DNA of 7,658 nt from Candidatus Cryptobacteroides faecihippi (lineage in GTDB: Bacteria; Bacteroidota; Bacteroidia; Bacteroidales; UBA932). A model generated the notes under the pieces. It did not search any database. It worked only from the letters and a program-made list of their open reading frames with translations, and had not been told where the DNA came from. Location: the NCBI GenBank assembly GCA_018066065.1, contig JAGHSC010000008.1:1-7658 (forward strand). The letters run 5' to 3'. The position numbers and the translations under genes were made by a program. Below, piece by piece: positions 6,405-7,658 of this stretch; position 1 is the first letter of the stretch; every line of letters starts with the position of its first letter.

Positions 6405-7658
6405 ATGTTCGCCAAGGAAGTTTACATCGCAAGGCGCAGGACTCTCATCGAGAAGATGGCCCTGACAGCGCCACAGGGAGAAAGGGGCATCGCCCTCTTC
6501 GTAGGAAACATCGAATCGGCTGCCCAGTACAGGGACAATGCCTACAAGTTCCGTCAGGATTCATCATGGCTCTACTACTTCGGGCTTGACAATCCGCGCT
6601 ACGCAGCCATCATCGACCTGGACACTGCGGGCGAGACCGTCTACGCAGACGATGTGGAGATCGGCGACATCATCTGGATGGGCCCGCAGCCATCGATCTC
6701 ATCCCTCGCAGCAGAGGTGGGAGTCAGCAGCTCAGCACCTTACGGAGCCCTCGACGCAGCGGTCGCAAAGGCTCTCTCCCAGGGCAGGAAGGTCCATTTC
6801 CTCCCTCCTACCCGCTGGTACAACACCATGAAGATTGCCTCCCTCCTGGGCATCGCCGACGCCCAGGTGAAGGAATATGCGTCCCTCGACCTGACGAAGG
6901 CTGTGATCGCGATGAGGCTCGTCAAGGAAGCCTGCGAGATCGAGCAGCTTGACGATGCAGGTGCTCTCGGCCAGGAGATGCACACCATCGCCAGGAACAA
7001 CGTCAAGGTCGGCAGGATCGAGCAGGAAGTCGTCGGCATCATGGAGGGTGTGACGCTCAGCAAGGGCTGGGGCGTCTCCTTCCCTACCATCCTCACGCAG
7101 CACGGAGAGACACTCCACAACCACCTCCATGACAAGGTCATCGAGGACGGAAAGCTGATGGTCATCGACGCCGGGGCAGAGAACAACATGCACTACGCTT
7201 CCGACTTCACCAGGACCCTCCCTACCGGCGGAAAGTTCACCACGAAGCAGAGGGAGATCTACCAGATCGTCTGCAATGCCAACGAACTTGCGTTCCAGCT
7301 CACGAGGCCGGGCATCACCTACAGGGAAGTCCACCTCGCCACAGCCAGGCTCATGCTCGAGCAGCTCAAGGAGCTCGACCTCGTCCGCGGTGATGTGGAC
7401 GAGATGGTCAACCTCGGCATCGCAGGCCTCTTCCAGCCTCACGGACTCGGCCACAACATGGGCCTGGACGTGCACGACTTGGAAGACCTCGGCGAGAATC
7501 TCGTGGGCTACGACCCTGACCAGACACGCTCGACCCAGCTCGGCCTGGAAAGCCTCAGGATGGCCCGCAGGCGCGTTCCGGGCAATGTCATCACCGACGA
7601 GCCGGGCATCTACTTCATCCCTGCCCTCATCGACAAGTGGAAGGCAGAAGGCACCGGC
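6405..7658 (+). CDS. M24 family Xaa-Pro aminopeptidase (aminopeptidase P), 3' end beyond window (partial)
   Basis: A frame of 418 codons runs off the right edge with no stop. Aminopeptidase P removes an N-terminal residue that precedes proline, using two metal ions, usually in the cytoplasm; no signal peptide is seen. Residues about 5-135 form the AMP_N domain, with FRQDSSWLYYFGL. The pita-bread M24 domain starts near 165. Metal ligands are recognisable: Asp255 (VIDAGAE), Asp267 (SDFTRT), His350 in HGLGHNMGLDVHD and Glu399 (DEPGIYF). His238 (ETLHNH) and His357 fit the substrate-side histidines. The fifth ligand, a Glu near the C-terminus, lies past the window. The two aspartates are 12 residues apart, against 11 in E. 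coli PepP. The A-rich leader AAAAAAGACAGACAA supports ATG 6405. The gene is divergent from the DUF1080 gene and functionally unrelated. Confidence 0.93.
   Translation, partial: MFAKEVYIARRRTLIEKMALTAPQGERGIALFVGNIESAAQYRDNAYKFRQDSSWLYYFGLDNPRYAAIIDLDTAGETVYADDVEIGDIIWMGPQPSISSLAAEVGVSSSAPYGALDAAVAKALSQGRKVHFLPPTRWYNTMKIASLLGIADAQVKEYASLDLTKAVIAMRLVKEACEIEQLDDAGALGQEMHTIARNNVKVGRIEQEVVGIMEGVTLSKGWGVSFPTILTQHGETLHNHLHDKVIEDGKLMVIDAGAENNMHYASDFTRTLPTGGKFTTKQREIYQIVCNANELAFQLTRPGITYREVHLATARLMLEQLKELDLVRGDVDEMVNLGIAGLFQPHGLGHNMGLDVHDLEDLGENLVGYDPDQTRSTQLGLESLRMARRRVPGNVITDEPGIYFIPALIDKWKAEGTG

Noticed and set aside
6029..6589. 186-residue plus-strand frame crossing the divergent intergenic region
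   Set aside because: It overlaps the DUF1080 signal peptide region, both promoters and the peptidase start in another frame, and is low in any recognisable motif.
6732..7475. 247-residue open frame antisense to the peptidase gene
   Set aside because: The plus strand encodes clear M24 metal-binding motifs across this stretch. The antisense frame is a by-product of GC-rich codons.

Overview
The window looks like chromosomal DNA from a gut-type Bacteroidales bacterium. Four things support this: DUF4988/BACON surface lipoproteins, a DUF3575 outer-membrane protein, a DUF1080 lipoprotein, and -7 promoter boxes of the Bacteroidetes form TAnnTTTG in the divergent intergenic region. I cannot assign a genus. 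Arginine is mostly AGG in the peptidase gene (15 of 23 codons by my count), which may help place the lineage.

Layout: four genes lie on the minus strand and one on the plus strand. Read in the minus direction from about 6300, they are: (1) a 431-residue lipoprotein with two tandem DUF1080 (3-keto-disaccharide hydrolase) domains; (2) a 65-bp gap holding a strong stem-loop; (3) a 186-residue DUF3575 protein; (4) four bases later, a 907-residue lipoprotein with a DUF4988 N-terminus, Ig/BACON-type domains, a PKD-like WGDGT domain and a 27-residue leucine-rich repeat array; (5) 20 bases later, a second lipoprotein with the same domain order, cut by the window start after 532 codons. On the plus strand, a divergent M24 aminopeptidase P gene starts at 6405 and runs off the right end.

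Interpretation: genes 3 to 5 are packed like an operon and probably form a cell-surface unit. DUF3575 would be an outer-membrane or periplasmic partner, and the two paralogous lipoproteins would be exposed adhesin- or ligand-binding-type proteins. The DUF1080 protein probably acts on oxidised (3-keto) glycosides in the cell envelope and looks like a separate transcription unit. The peptidase is a housekeeping-type enzyme with unrelated function. The most interesting part is the tandem lipoprotein pair with its BspA-like repeat array next to DUF3575. No RNA genes, CRISPR arrays or mobile elements were seen.
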